From NCBI GenBank assembly GCA_963816545.1, contig CAWFLE010000004.1, forward strand, positions 59,409 to 123,408: DNA of 64,000 nt, in the 5' to 3' direction. This document shows positions 38,452 through 47,311 of this stretch, piece by piece. The position numbers and the translations under genes are program-made. This DNA is from Albimonas sp963816545 (GTDB taxonomy: Bacteria; Pseudomonadota; Alphaproteobacteria; Rhodobacterales; Rhodobacteraceae). The notes beneath the pieces are model-generated. The model worked only from the letters and a program-made list of their open reading frames with translations. It did no database searches and had not been told where the DNA came from. Position 1 is the first letter of the stretch. Every line of letters starts with the position of its first letter.

Positions 38452-39915
38452 ATGGCAGATAGGCGGCCCGTCACCGGCAGCCGAAGCGCGGCGCAGCTGT
38501 CGCCCCTCGCGCTCGGGCTCCTGTATCTGCTGTTCTGCTTCGCGCCGCTGGGCTTCGCGTTGACGCGGAGCGTGGCGCCTGCGAGCCCGTGGGAGCATGT
38601 GGCGGCGGGGCTGGGACTGATCGGCCTCGGCGCGATGGGGATTCAGTTCGTGACCTCCGGCCGGTTTCGGACCGTGTCGAGGCATCTGGGCATCGACAAG
38701 ATCATGGCCTTCCACAAGATCGCCGCTTGGTGGGTGCTTCTCGCCCTCTTGCTGCATCCGCTGGTCTATGTCGTCCCGACGTGGCTGGAGGCTCCTGATC
38801 TGGGGCTCGAGCGGCTCGCGGCCTATCTGACGCTCCCGCGCTACCGCACCGGGGTCGTGGCGCTGGCCGCGCTGGCGCTGCTGGTGGCGAGTTCCGCGTT
38901 GCGCGAGCGGCTGCCGTGGCGCTACGAGGTCTGGCGCGCGAGCCATGTGGTTCTCGGCCTCGTCGCCCTCGTCGCCGGGCTGCACCACGCGCTCGCGGCC
39001 GGCCGTTTCAGCGCCATGGGTGCGCTTGAGGGCTTCTGGTGGGCCGAGGGCGGCGCGGTCGTCGCGGTGATCGCCATCCTCTACGGCTGGCGGTGGCTCC
39101 GCCTGCACCAGAGGCCCTGGCGGCTGAACTCGATCGTGAAACGCGCCGACCGTCTCTGGGAACTGGACATCCAGCCGGCCGACGGCACGCCGCCGCTCGC
39201 GTACCGCGCGGGCCAGTTCGTCTGGATGACCGAGGGGTCCCGGCGCTTTCCCCTCCTCGATCATCCGTTCTCGATCGCGGACAGTCCGACCCGGCCCGGC
39301 CTCGGGCTGATCGTGAAGGAAGCGGGAAACTTCACCCGGGGGATCGGCGCGCTCGCTCCCGGCACGCCAATCGGGATCGACGGACCTCATGGCGACTTCA
39401 CGCTGGAGGACCATCCGGGGGAGAGCGTGCTGCTGCTCGCCGGCGGCGTGGGCATTGCGCCGATCATCGGTCTCCTGCGGGACTTGGCCGCGCGGGGCGA
39501 TCCGCGGCCGATCCGGCTCGCCTACGCCGCGGGTCGGACCGCCAACTTCGCCTGCCTGCCGGAGATCGACGCGGCTCGATCCCGCCTGGACTTGCAGGCG
39601 ACCCTGCTGAGCGAGGAGGCGGGAGCCGACTGGACGGGCGTGGTCGGCCGGCTGGACCGGGGCCGCCTGGAGCGGATGCTCGTCGGGCTCGACCCGCAAC
39701 GCAGCGTGGCGCTGATCTGCGGCCCCGGCCCCATGGTGACCGCCGCCTCGGACGCGCTGCTCGATCTGGGCATGCCGATGGACCGGGTGATCTACGAGCG
39801 CTTCGACTATTCCGGCGGCGCGTCGCGTCAGGATCGAAGCCGCAAGCTCCGCTTCCTCGGCATCGGCGGCGCGCTCACGCTGGGGCTGGCGCTGTTCACA
39901 GCCCTGCTTTCCTGA
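38452..39915 (+). CDS. Ferric-reductase-like transmembrane flavocytochrome
   Basis: 487 residues. An N-terminal six-helix haem-b domain of the ferric reductase/NADPH oxidase type with paired histidines (MAFHKIAAWW, LLHPLVY, RASHVVLG, GLHHALA). Then an FAD domain (about 225-320) with DHPFSIAD and an NAD(P)-binding domain with LLAGGVGIAPIIGLL and CGPGPMV. A final hydrophobic segment ends the protein. It would move electrons from NAD(P)H across the inner membrane. Its last 20 bases overlap the convergent peptidase gene. Confidence 0.92.
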   Translation: MADRRPVTGSRSAAQLSPLALGLLYLLFCFAPLGFALTRSVAPASPWEHVAAGLGLIGLGAMGIQFVTSGRFRTVSRHLGIDKIMAFHKIAAWWVLLALLLHPLVYVVPTWLEAPDLGLERLAAYLTLPRYRTGVVALAALALLVASSALRERLPWRYEVWRASHVVLGLVALVAGLHHALAAGRFSAMGALEGFWWAEGGAVVAVIAILYGWRWLRLHQRPWRLNSIVKRADRLWELDIQPADGTPPLAYRAGQFVWMTEGSRRFPLLDHPFSIADSPTRPGLGLIVKEAGNFTRGIGALAPGTPIGIDGPHGDFTLEDHPGESVLLLAGGVGIAPIIGLLRDLAARGDPRPIRLAYAAGRTANFACLPEIDAARSRLDLQATLLSEEAGADWTGVVGRLDRGRLERMLVGLDPQRSVALICGPGPMVTAASDALLDLGMPMDRVIYERFDYSGGASRQDRSRKLRFLGIGGALTLGLALFTALLS

Positions 39916-40981
39916 GATCTTCTCCAAGGGAGCCGGTCCGCTCACGCGACGCACAGCCTGCCTTGGTCAACAGGCTGCGCTCTCTGGCTGCAGCGCCGCT
40001 GCGGCTGCGCTCCATGACTTGCCTCGCCCGCCCCCTGAGGCGGTCGTTGCGAAGGAGGAACCGCCCGTCGATCCTGAGCGCCAGCGGCTCGCCGGAGATC
40101 GGCGGCGCGCCCTCTGCGGCGGGACGTTGCGCATGGATGTGCAGGTGCGGTTCCGTGCTGGCTCCCGAGTTGCCGACCTCGCCCAAAGGCTCCCCGGTCG
40201 CCACCCTGTCTCCCGCTTCGACGACGACGCTGCCCTCCCGCATGTGCGCGAACACGATCTCCGCCTCTCCGCAGCGGAGAAAGACATGATTGCCGAGGCA
40301 ATTCACCGGGTCCTGCCGCGGGACGTCGAAATCCGGCATCCCTCCTTCCGCCGCCACGACCACGCCGTCGCAGGGGGCAAGGATCGCCGCGCCGAAGATG
40401 GCATATGCTGCCGGATCGGCCGGGCGCCAGCCGCCGGCCCTGAGGCCGAAGGGGCCTAGGCCGAAAAAGTCGATCGCGTAGGATTGCCCGCGCCACGTGC
40501 GGAACCGCTCCACGCTCGCGTCAAGGGTGCGCAGGTGCCCGTTCACCAGCGTATCGGAGCCGCCATGCCCCACGAGGTACCGGCCCGGCCCGAGCGGGTT
40601 GGAGATGTCGACGACCTCGACCGGCGGCACGCTCCGCCCGGCCAGCGCCCGCGCCCCGTACCACCCTCCTGCGACAAGCAGCGCGGCCGAGAAGGCGACG
40701 CCCGCCCACCCGAGCGGCGCCTCGGGGAGGAACGGCAGACGCGTGAAGGCTCTGCGCAGGACCCATGCGAAAAGCGCCGCCAGCCACAGGCCGCCATAGA
40801 CCCACGGCAGCCACCAGACCGGAACCGCCCACTGCGCGACCCGCGCCAGCGCGAACAGGAATGCCGCCGAGCCCGCCGCCTGCAGGGCGAAGCCGACCAC
40901 GCTGCCTGCGGGCAGGAACGCCAGCCACGCGATCAGCGCCAGCGGCAACGCGATCTGGACGGTGAGGATCGTGGCGATCAT
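39896..40981 (-). CDS. Membrane-anchored M23-type peptidase
   Basis: 361 residues with three to four N-terminal membrane segments (about 1-110), then a LytM/M23 metallopeptidase-like domain (about 135-320). SYAIDFFG supplies the zinc-site Asp, and GNSGASTEPHLHIHAQ the HxH. Probably an envelope endopeptidase or a regulator of cell-wall hydrolysis. The start overlaps the stop of the DUF6544 gene (ATGA), so both are coupled. The C-terminal about 35 residues are low-complexity and extend into the convergent neighbour. Confidence 0.85.
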   Translation of the reverse strand: MIATILTVQIALPLALIAWLAFLPAGSVVGFALQAAGSAAFLFALARVAQWAVPVWWLPWVYGGLWLAALFAWVLRRAFTRLPFLPEAPLGWAGVAFSAALLVAGGWYGARALAGRSVPPVEVVDISNPLGPGRYLVGHGGSDTLVNGHLRTLDASVERFRTWRGQSYAIDFFGLGPFGLRAGGWRPADPAAYAIFGAAILAPCDGVVVAAEGGMPDFDVPRQDPVNCLGNHVFLRCGEAEIVFAHMREGSVVVEAGDRVATGEPLGEVGNSGASTEPHLHIHAQRPAAEGAPPISGEPLALRIDGRFLLRNDRLRGRARQVMERSRSGAAARERSLLTKAGCASRERTGSLGEDLRKAGL

Positions 40982-41838
40982 GGGCGAGCTCCCGGAAACC
41001 GGACACTGGTCACATCGGCGAGGAAGAACGGGTGGTAGTCGTCCGTTCCGTAGTGGTTGCCGGCGACGGCGCGGGTCGGGAGGCGGAAACCGTCGAACGT
41101 CTCGAACGCGGACAGGTTGCCGCCGAACGGCTGGAGCCGGTGGACGCGCTCGGCGTTCTCGTCGCTCCAGCGCTGGAACACGATGCGCACGGGGCGTCCC
41201 TGCTCATCGAGGTGGACTTCGGCGCGTTGCTCCAGATCGCCGATGCGCACCGTGACCGCGGCGATGTCCGGCGCGGCGGCCTCCCAGCGGATCTCGTCCC
41301 ACCCCGCATCGGCCGCCGGAAGAAAGGCCGCCGGCGCCCACAGCAGCCCGTCCGCCACGAGGCGGCCGAACGACGAGAGGCGATGATCCGGATCGCCGCC
41401 CGCCCGCGCGACCGGCACGACGTTCAGCAGGCGAAAACGGCTCCATCTGGCGTCGGGCGTCAGCGCGTCGCTGCCGGTCACCGGCACAAAATCGGCGACG
41501 CGAACCCGCCAGATGAAGCCGTGCGGCGGCGCGAGGATCTGCTGCGCCGTCATCGGCCGGAGGCGAGGGTCGTCCTTCGTGCCGAGGCTCAACTCGCCGC
41601 CCATCTCGACCACCGACACCGTGTGGAGCGGCGCGCCTTTGGCGATCGTGAAGCGAAAGTACCGCTGCGCGGGCTCCGGCAGGTCCGAGACCATGGCCGG
41701 ATCGAAGCGCGGCGGGTCGGCGCGTTGCAGGGCGACAAGGCGTTCCGCTGCGGCGCGGTCCCCCCGGCGATCCCGGAGGACGAGAAGCGCCAGAGCCAGA
41801 AGCGCCAGCGGAAGTACCAGCAGAATTGCGAACTCCAA
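40978..41838 (-). CDS. DUF6544-type membrane-anchored protein
   Basis: 286 residues. One N-terminal hydrophobic anchor (about 3-21), then a domain with DLPEPAQRYFRFTIAKGAPL, RPMTAQQILAPPHGFIWR and FDGFRLPTRAVAGNHYG, matching the DUF6544/DUF6920 group as I remember it. Function unknown; a periplasmic lipid- or lipoprotein-carrier-like fold is conceivable. Translationally coupled to the M23 peptidase gene. Confidence 0.75.
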   Translation of the reverse strand: MEFAILLVLPLALLALALLVLRDRRGDRAAAERLVALQRADPPRFDPAMVSDLPEPAQRYFRFTIAKGAPLHTVSVVEMGGELSLGTKDDPRLRPMTAQQILAPPHGFIWRVRVADFVPVTGSDALTPDARWSRFRLLNVVPVARAGGDPDHRLSSFGRLVADGLLWAPAAFLPAADAGWDEIRWEAAAPDIAAVTVRIGDLEQRAEVHLDEQGRPVRIVFQRWSDENAERVHRLQPFGGNLSAFETFDGFRLPTRAVAGNHYGTDDYHPFFLADVTSVRFPGARP

Positions 41839-41982
41839 GCTTCATTCCAGCAATGTTCTCTCGGGTCTGAAGACTTGCTATCGCCCATCCGGCATTTGGA
41901 GCGATGACGTGGATCAAGCCGGCCGCGACTCAGAGCCCGTCGGACGTGGGCTGGATCGCTCGCCCCCACAAGTCCGCGCCGT

Positions 41983-42213
41983 CTACCGGGCTGCCGCATG
42001 GCCGGCCATCATCTCGTCGTAGCGCTGCTCCTGGCGGACGGTTGCCGGGCTCGTCGGCAGCCCGCCCTTCATCATTAGGTTGTCGGCCAGTTCTTCGCGC
42101 GCGGGCGGAGTCTCGGTAGCGAAGGCGGTCGTCCGGCCGGAAAGCGCTCGCCCCACTCCAAGGAGACACCGGGTTTCCGTCTCTGGACGCGCCACCCTCG
42201 CCCGGGCACGCAT
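41983..42213 (-). CDS. Small hypothetical protein with ideal ribosome site
   Basis: 76 residues starting MRARARVARPETET, ending DEMMAGHAAAR; charged, no membrane segment. AGGAGG lies exactly 6 bases before the ATG, the strongest such site nearby, which is why I call it. No family recognised. Sits alone between the DUF6544 gene and a divergent VOC gene. The adjacent 41839-41982 shows nothing. Confidence 0.55.
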   Translation of the reverse strand: MRARARVARPETETRCLLGVGRALSGRTTAFATETPPAREELADNLMMKGGLPTSPATVRQEQRYDEMMAGHAAAR

Positions 42214-42341
42214 CAGGTTCCTCCTGTCGCTGCCTGTGGCCATCTCCGAACTCGGACGATGCGTCGAAAGCGCAAATCTCTTGAGTTGTGCGGCCAGCGG
42301 CCTACACGCGCATATCTGAGAGCCACAAGGAGAAACAACGG

Positions 42342-43016
42342 ATGAGCGGGTTCGCCTTCGTGAAGCCCGCCTTCGATGTCGGGATGGCCACCAACGAGCT
42401 GGAGGCGCACCAGGCCTTCTGGGGCGAGGAGGTGGGGCTGGCCTACGACCACCTCGCGAAGCTGGGCGGCGGGCTTCACCAGCATCGCTGGCGGCAGGGG
42501 GCCTCGATCATCAAAGTCAATCACAGCCGTCAGCCGCTGGAGGCCGCGCCGCCGGCCGGCTACGCCGGGCTTGCGCTGGCCGCGGGACGGGGAGCGGCGC
42601 TGGAGACGCCGGACGGCGTGCCGGTGACGCTGGTCCCGGACGCGCCGGCCATGCTGCGGCTCGAGGTCGTGACCGCCGACCTCGACGCCTTCGCCCGCTT
42701 CTACGGCGTGCAGCTGGGCCTGGCGGCGGAGCCGGGCGGGACCGCCTTCCGGCTGGGGGAGAGCGTCATCGCGGCGATGGAGGGAAGGCGGCCCGCGCGC
42801 AGCGATCGCTTCGCCCTCGGCCTTCGCTACATGACCGTGCAGATCGACGACTGCGACGCGGCCACGGCGGCGCTCGAGCGGCGTGGGGCCGAGGTCGGGC
42901 AGGCGCCGCGGACGCTGGGCTCCGTCCGCTTCAGTTTCGTGCGAGACGCGGATGGCAACTGGATCGAGCTGTCGGAGCGGCAGTCTCTGACAGGCCGAGC
43001 GGTGCGCCCGGATTGA
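42342..43016 (+). CDS. Two-domain VOC family protein
   Basis: 224 residues with two glyoxalase-fold halves. The first is FVKPAFDVGMATNELEAHQAFWGEEVGLAYD, shown here only in part as DVGMATNELEAHQAFW; the second begins MLRLEVVTADLDAFARFYGVQ and ends DADGNWIELSE, the usual metal Glu position. AAGGAG lies about 9 bases before the ATG. Substrate unknown; similar proteins occur in aromatic-compound catabolism. Confidence 0.85.
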   Translation: MSGFAFVKPAFDVGMATNELEAHQAFWGEEVGLAYDHLAKLGGGLHQHRWRQGASIIKVNHSRQPLEAAPPAGYAGLALAAGRGAALETPDGVPVTLVPDAPAMLRLEVVTADLDAFARFYGVQLGLAAEPGGTAFRLGESVIAAMEGRRPARSDRFALGLRYMTVQIDDCDAATAALERRGAEVGQAPRTLGSVRFSFVRDADGNWIELSERQSLTGRAVRPD

Positions 43017-43594
43017 TCCGGGTAGACGTCACGATGGAAAAGCGCTCTCGCGGATCGGCAGGTTTCACCAGGATCGCCTCCCATCCATACAGTGCGCGAG
43101 GTTCAGACCCGGCACGCTGTCGAGCGCCCATTCGGCGTCTTGATCCATCGTCGGCGCGAGCGGATTCCTCGGCCCGGAGGCTGGGTGCGGAGGTCTCAAC
43201 GCAGTCACAAGGAGCCGCGCGCCCGCGGCAGCGAGGTCCGCTCGCCATGCCGAAGACCATAGCCAGCGCCTGCCTCGCGACGCTGCCGGCCGGCTCCATG
43301 AGCGGGTCGAGGACTCCCTCCTGCGAGACCGATTGGCCAGCCACCAGCGAGCCCGCGACGCTTTTCTCGGCGAGCAAGTCGAAGAGGTCCGACCCTGCGT
43401 CAAGCTCTGTCTTGCAGCGACATGGCATCGACATGAGTTGGGGCCCTCCCAATGCCGTCATGTGGCGGGTGAGACGGCGCTTCCTGCAACCTGGCGGCTC
43501 TGGAACGGTTCCGCAGTCAGCTTGGCGAGGCGCGCCGCTTTCGTGTTAGGACGCCGGCCACGTCGTCGGAACCAAACTTCGCAGGGAGGTCCCC
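43017..43594. other. Region with possible decayed minus-strand reading
   Basis: No intact gene. On the minus strand DLFDLLAEKSVAGSLVAG and EGVLDPLMEPAGSVARQALA in one frame, then MDQDAEWALDSVPGLNLAH in another, look protein-like and might be parts of one frameshifted gene of about 130 residues (around 43065-43445). I do not recognise the family. Confidence 0.35.
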
Positions 43595-44374
43595 ATGTCT
43601 GACCTGACCGCCGCCGGCAAGGCCGTCATCGCCGACCTCGCGCGCCGCTACGACCTTTCCGAGTCCGCGGTCGAGCAGATGGCTCGCGCCGTCGCCAACG
43701 GGGGCGGCAGGATGGCCCAATTCAACGTCCCCGAACTCGGTGGTTCGGGCCAATGGATGGCCGGGGGCATGACCATGGTTGGCGACATGTTCAACCACGG
43801 CCTGCAACATCGGGTCTCCAGTCTCTGTGGAGACCTCGCGAACGCCATGGCTTCAAGCTTGTTCTTTGAGCGGGTCCAGCATGCCGCGGGCGGATAATGG
43901 TGGCCCGCCCAACTGGGCGCGCCGGCCGCCACGGGCGGGCAGAACCGGGCGCGCTATGCCTTCTTTCCGGAGGCGCGGCGGCTGGCGTTCGATCATGGCG
44001 ATGGCCGGCCGCTGGTGCTGCTCGACACCGGCGAACACCGGATCGGCGGGTTCAGTCAGCAGCAGTCGGGGCCGGGCGATCCCTTTCTCGGCGTCACGGT
44101 TTCCAGCCAGCTCGGGCAATTTCCCCTGTCGTCCTTTCCGCAGGCCGAGGTCGAGGGCGTCTCGGCGCCTGAAAGGATCGCCGACCGGTCGCGCGAGCCA
44201 GGCGACACCCAGGCCCCGGCGCCTGCGCCGGTCTCCGAAGCGCCGGCCAAGCCTCACGGCGCGACGGACGACATTCTTGGCACGATCGAGAGGCTGGCGA
44301 AGCTGCGTGATCAAGGCGCGCTGTCGGAGGAGGAGTTCTCGAGGAAGAAGACTGAATTGCTGGGACGCCTGTGA
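43595..44374 (+). pseudogene. SHOCT-domain protein interrupted by TAA
   Basis: Starts MSDLTAAGKAVIADLARRYD with AGGGAGG upstream and reads VEQMARAVANGGGRMAQFN, GGSGQWMAGGMTMVGDMFN. It meets an in-frame TAA at 43895-43897 and continues in the same frame with WWPAQLGAPAATGGQNRARYAFF. It ends with a SHOCT motif, DILGTIERLAKLRDQGALSEEEF. The layout matches a Rhodobacterales SHOCT family. CAA to TAA would explain the stop (inference). Confidence 0.85.
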
Positions 44375-44555
44375 TCATGTCGATCCGCTTCGAGGACCGG
44401 TCTTGGCGGCAGGTCGATCTCGTCCGCCGCGCGCCTGCGTCCGATCGGAGTGGAGCTTGGTGAGCGGCAAATCCGCCGGCCGATTTCGGCGCGGCAATGA
44501 CCGATCATCAGCCGCCCGCGCTGGCGGCAGGACAAGCGGCCGCTAGGTTGGCGTC

Positions 44556-45041
44556 ATGACGCAGCTTCTGATCGTTTACCATTCAAAGACGGGCGGCAGC
44601 CGTCAGATGGCCGAGGCCGCCGCTGCGGCGGCGGGGGATGAGGTCTCGACGACGTTGAAGCGGGCGGCGGAGGCGGGGCCCGACGACCTCCTTCAGGCCG
44701 GTGGCTACATCTTCTGCGCCCCAGAGAACCTGGCCGCGATCTCCGGCGTGATGAAGGACTTCTACGACCGCTGCTACTACGACGTCCTCGGGCGCATCGA
44801 GGGGCGGCCCTACGCGCAGATGGTCTGCGCAGGCTCGGATGGCGAGAACGCCGCCCGCCAGACCGCGCGCATCGCGAAGGGATGGCGGCTGAGGGAGGTC
44901 CAGCCGCCGCTGATCGTCTGCACGCACGCCCAGACCAGGGAGCAGATCCTGGCTGACAAGACGCTGGTCGAGGATGACCTCATTCGCTGTCGGGAGCTTG
45001 GCGCGGCCATGGGAGCCGGACTTGCCATGGGCGCATTCTGA
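44556..45041 (+). CDS. Flavodoxin family / NAD(P)H-dependent oxidoreductase
   Basis: 161 residues. The phosphate-binding loop LLIVYHSKTGGSRQMAEA is at the N-terminus, with YIFCAPENLAAISGVMKDFYDR and AQMVCAGSDGENAARQ as the later FMN contacts. Probably a small FMN-binding electron carrier or quinone-type reductase. Lies alone upstream of the IS256 element; no strong ribosome site visible. Confidence 0.87.
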   Translation: MTQLLIVYHSKTGGSRQMAEAAAAAAGDEVSTTLKRAAEAGPDDLLQAGGYIFCAPENLAAISGVMKDFYDRCYYDVLGRIEGRPYAQMVCAGSDGENAARQTARIAKGWRLREVQPPLIVCTHAQTREQILADKTLVEDDLIRCRELGAAMGAGLAMGAF

Positions 45042-45109
45042 CGAGCGTGAGCGGCGACGCTTGCCTCCCACGGGCAGCTGCAAGATATCAGATGAGAAGT
45101 CAAACCTGA

Positions 45110-45373
45110 TCAGACGTAGCCGACTTCTCTATATTTCGCAGCCACGTCGCCGAACTCATGCACAAGCCACCCGCAATCGTGCACCCATTCCGAAATCGCC
45201 TGGTGATAGCTCGGCCGTCCCGCCCTTTGCTGGGCCAGCATGTTGAGGTGGTCTCGCATCGACCGAAAGCGGGTGAAGGTGCCAGGCGACCCCCACGTGG
45301 ACTTGTATTTCCCATCCACCTCGCTCGGGATACGCATGTAGAAGCAGAAGCGCAGACGGATCTGCCGATCATG
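45110..45373 (-). pseudogene. Hypothetical protein truncated by IS256 element
   Basis: Minus-strand reading IRLRFCFYMRIPSEVDGKY ... SMRDHLNMLAQQRAGRP ... EWVHDCGWLVHEFGDVAAKY to a TAG at 45110. It looks like real coding sequence, but its 5' end is cut by the IS256 left end at about 45372. No family recognised; perhaps prophage-derived like the genes on the other side. Confidence 0.55.
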
Positions 45374-46755
45374 TCCCGGGGCGTGGTGTAGGAGCGCCGG
45401 CCCTCGGAGAGAGATCCGAGGCTGATCAGGACGCCACGGCGGGCAGCCTGACTGTGGGAGTGTCGGTGACGCGGGCGAGGCTTTCAAGCGACATGTACCG
45501 GCGCGCCAGGGCCCATTCGTCGTTGGTCTCCAGCATCAGCGCGCCAACGAGCCGGACGATGGCCGGGAAGATGCCGACGACGTCTGACCGCCGCTTGACC
45601 TCGCGGTTGACGCGCTCGAGTGGGGTCGTCGACGCGATCTGAGCCCGATGCTCGCGAGGGAAGGACATGTAGGCCAGGACCTCGTCGCGGGAGGCGTCCA
45701 TGAAGGCGCCGAGCTTCTCGTTCTTCTCGCGCGGCGCGTCGGCTACGGCGTCCCCCTGGGCTTCCGCACCTTCCTTGTTCTCCTGCGCGAAGATGGTCTT
45801 CAGCATCGCCGCGACCGCAGTGCGCTGCTTGGCCGGGGCGTGCGCCAACGCGTTCCGCATCCAGTGGATCCGGCGCCTCTGACGGGTCGCGTTGAACACT
45901 CGCCGCGCGGCCGCCCGCAGGCCCTTGTGGTCGTCGGCGATCACCAGCTTCACGCCGCGCAGTCCGCGATCGGCGAGGGAGCGCAGGAAATCGGTCCAGA
46001 AGGTCTCGGCTTCCGAGGGCCCCGTGGCGACGCCCAGCCCCTCGCGCTTGCCGTCCTCGTTCACCGCGACAGCGATTATCGCCGCGCGGCTGACGATGCG
46101 CCCGCCCTCGCGGACCTCGAGGTAGGTGGCATCCAGCCAGAGATAGGGCCACGCCCCCTCCAGGGGACGGGTGAGGAAGGCATTCACCCGCTCGTCGATC
46201 TCGACGCAGAGGCGGCTGACCTGGGACTTCGACAGGCCGCCCGCGCCCATGGCCTTCACCAGATCGTCCACGGAGCGGGTCGAAACGCCGTGGACGCAGG
46301 CCTCCTGTATCACCGCGACGAGCGCCTTCTCGGCCGTGCGGCGCGGCTCGAGGAAACTGGGGAAGTAGCTGCCCTTGCGCAGCTTCGGGATCTCCAGCGC
46401 GATCCGTCCGGCGCGGGCGTCCCAGTCGCGATCCCGGTATCCGTTCCGCTGGACCTCGCGCAGGGGCGACCGCGCGCCCTTCGAGGCGCCCGTCCGCGCC
46501 TCGACTTCCAGCTCCATGATCCGCTCGGCCGCAAAGGCCAGCATCTCGCGCACGAGATCGCCATCGGCCTGCTTCTCAACCAGCTCGACCAGCGCCATTC
46601 TCTCATCGGTCATCGTCGTCTCCGTTCAGGTTCCAGGTCTTGCAACCCGAACCTTCTCCGAAGACCGGCGATGGCCGCCAGCGTCACCCCAGGCCGCGCG
46701 CTGCGCTACGCCAGGGGCTCCGCGCGCGGCCTCCTACACCACCACCTGGGACACA
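45371..46755 (-). mobile_element. IS256-family (Mutator-type) insertion sequence
   Basis: About 1.38 kb. Imperfect terminal repeats of 23 bases at 45372-45394 and 46731-46753 (tgtccc-n5-gtggtgtaggag read inward, 20 of 23 identical). One intact transposase on the minus strand. I see no obvious 8-9 base target duplication, so the flanks may have rearranged. The right terminal 68 bases (46691-46758) recur in the palindromic element at 28752-28847. Confidence 0.85.
45426..46613 (-). CDS. IS256 family transposase
   Basis: 395 residues, full length. Mutator DDE motifs: YLWLDATYLEVREGG, VKLVIADDHKGLRAAA and the Glu region TTPLERVNREVKRRSDVVGIFP. No frameshift or stop, in contrast with several neighbours, so the element could be active. 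Confidence 0.95.
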   Translation of the reverse strand: MTDERMALVELVEKQADGDLVREMLAFAAERIMELEVEARTGASKGARSPLREVQRNGYRDRDWDARAGRIALEIPKLRKGSYFPSFLEPRRTAEKALVAVIQEACVHGVSTRSVDDLVKAMGAGGLSKSQVSRLCVEIDERVNAFLTRPLEGAWPYLWLDATYLEVREGGRIVSRAAIIAVAVNEDGKREGLGVATGPSEAETFWTDFLRSLADRGLRGVKLVIADDHKGLRAAARRVFNATRQRRRIHWMRNALAHAPAKQRTAVAAMLKTIFAQENKEGAEAQGDAVADAPREKNEKLGAFMDASRDEVLAYMSFPREHRAQIASTTPLERVNREVKRRSDVVGIFPAIVRLVGALMLETNDEWALARRYMSLESLARVTDTPTVRLPAVAS

Positions 46756-46758
46756 GCC

Positions 46759-46875
46759 TGCGCCGAGGAGGCCGCGCTCCGCGAGATCGAGAACGCGACC
46801 GGCACGACGATGCCCCGCCGTGCCAACGCCTCCCCCGAAGTCCTTCTCGCCCCTGACGCGGAGATCATCGCATGA
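46759..46875 (+). pseudogene. 3' end of a gene cut by IS256
   Basis: Reading CAEEAALREIENATG ... ANASPEVLLAPDAEIIA ends at TGA 46873-46875, overlapping the next start (ATGA). Its 5' part is replaced by the IS256 right end. Probably a prophage or plasmid-type small gene; family unknown. Confidence 0.55.
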
Positions 46876-47039
46876 CCGACCACCGAACTCCGTCCGTCCC
46901 AAAGGGCGCGCTCGCCGCCGCCATGCGCCAGCTCGTCGGGAAGGAGGAGCCGACCGCCGCCTCCGCCGACGCCAAGATCCCCGCCGGTGCCGGCGCGCTC
47001 GCCGCCCGGATGCGCGCCATGATCGGCAAGGAAGCCTGA
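46872..47039 (+). CDS. Small hypothetical protein, 55 residues
   Basis: MTDHRTPSVPKGALAAAMRQL ... LAARMRAMIGKEA (middle omitted). Two similar short helices (ALAAAMRQLVGKE and ALAARMRAMIGKE) suggest an internal duplication. Start overlaps the previous stop by 4 bases; the next gene begins 2 bases after its stop. Tight packing supports it as real. Function unknown. Confidence 0.6.
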   Translation: MTDHRTPSVPKGALAAAMRQLVGKEEPTAASADAKIPAGAGALAARMRAMIGKEA

Positions 47040-47041
47040 CC

Positions 47042-47311
47042 GTGCGCCGTACCGACGCCGATCAGGAGATGGCCCTTCAGGAGGTGCGCCGCATCGCCGA
47101 GAAGCTGGCCGATGCCGCCCGCGAGCTGGTGCTGTCGGGCGTCTCGACGGAGGCCGCCTTCACCGTCGCGCACTCCAACGCCGCATTCTCCCTCTCCGCC
47201 GTCCTGGGCGTCGCCGTGGGGGCTGACGACCTGCGCCGCATCGTTGCCCTTCTGGATGGCGTGGACCGCACCAGCACCCTCGCCGCCATGACGCCGGCAG
47301 GGAGGGCCTGA
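47042..47311 (+). CDS. Small hypothetical protein, 89 residues
   Basis: GTG start at 47042 directly after the previous gene. Helical reading EVRRIAEKLADAARELVLSG, FTVAHSNAAFSLSAVLGVAVG, RRIVALLDGVDRTS. Its stop overlaps the next ATG (TGATG). No family recognised; the context is a compact phage- or plasmid-like string. Confidence 0.6.
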   Translation: MRRTDADQEMALQEVRRIAEKLADAARELVLSGVSTEAAFTVAHSNAAFSLSAVLGVAVGADDLRRIVALLDGVDRTSTLAAMTPAGRA

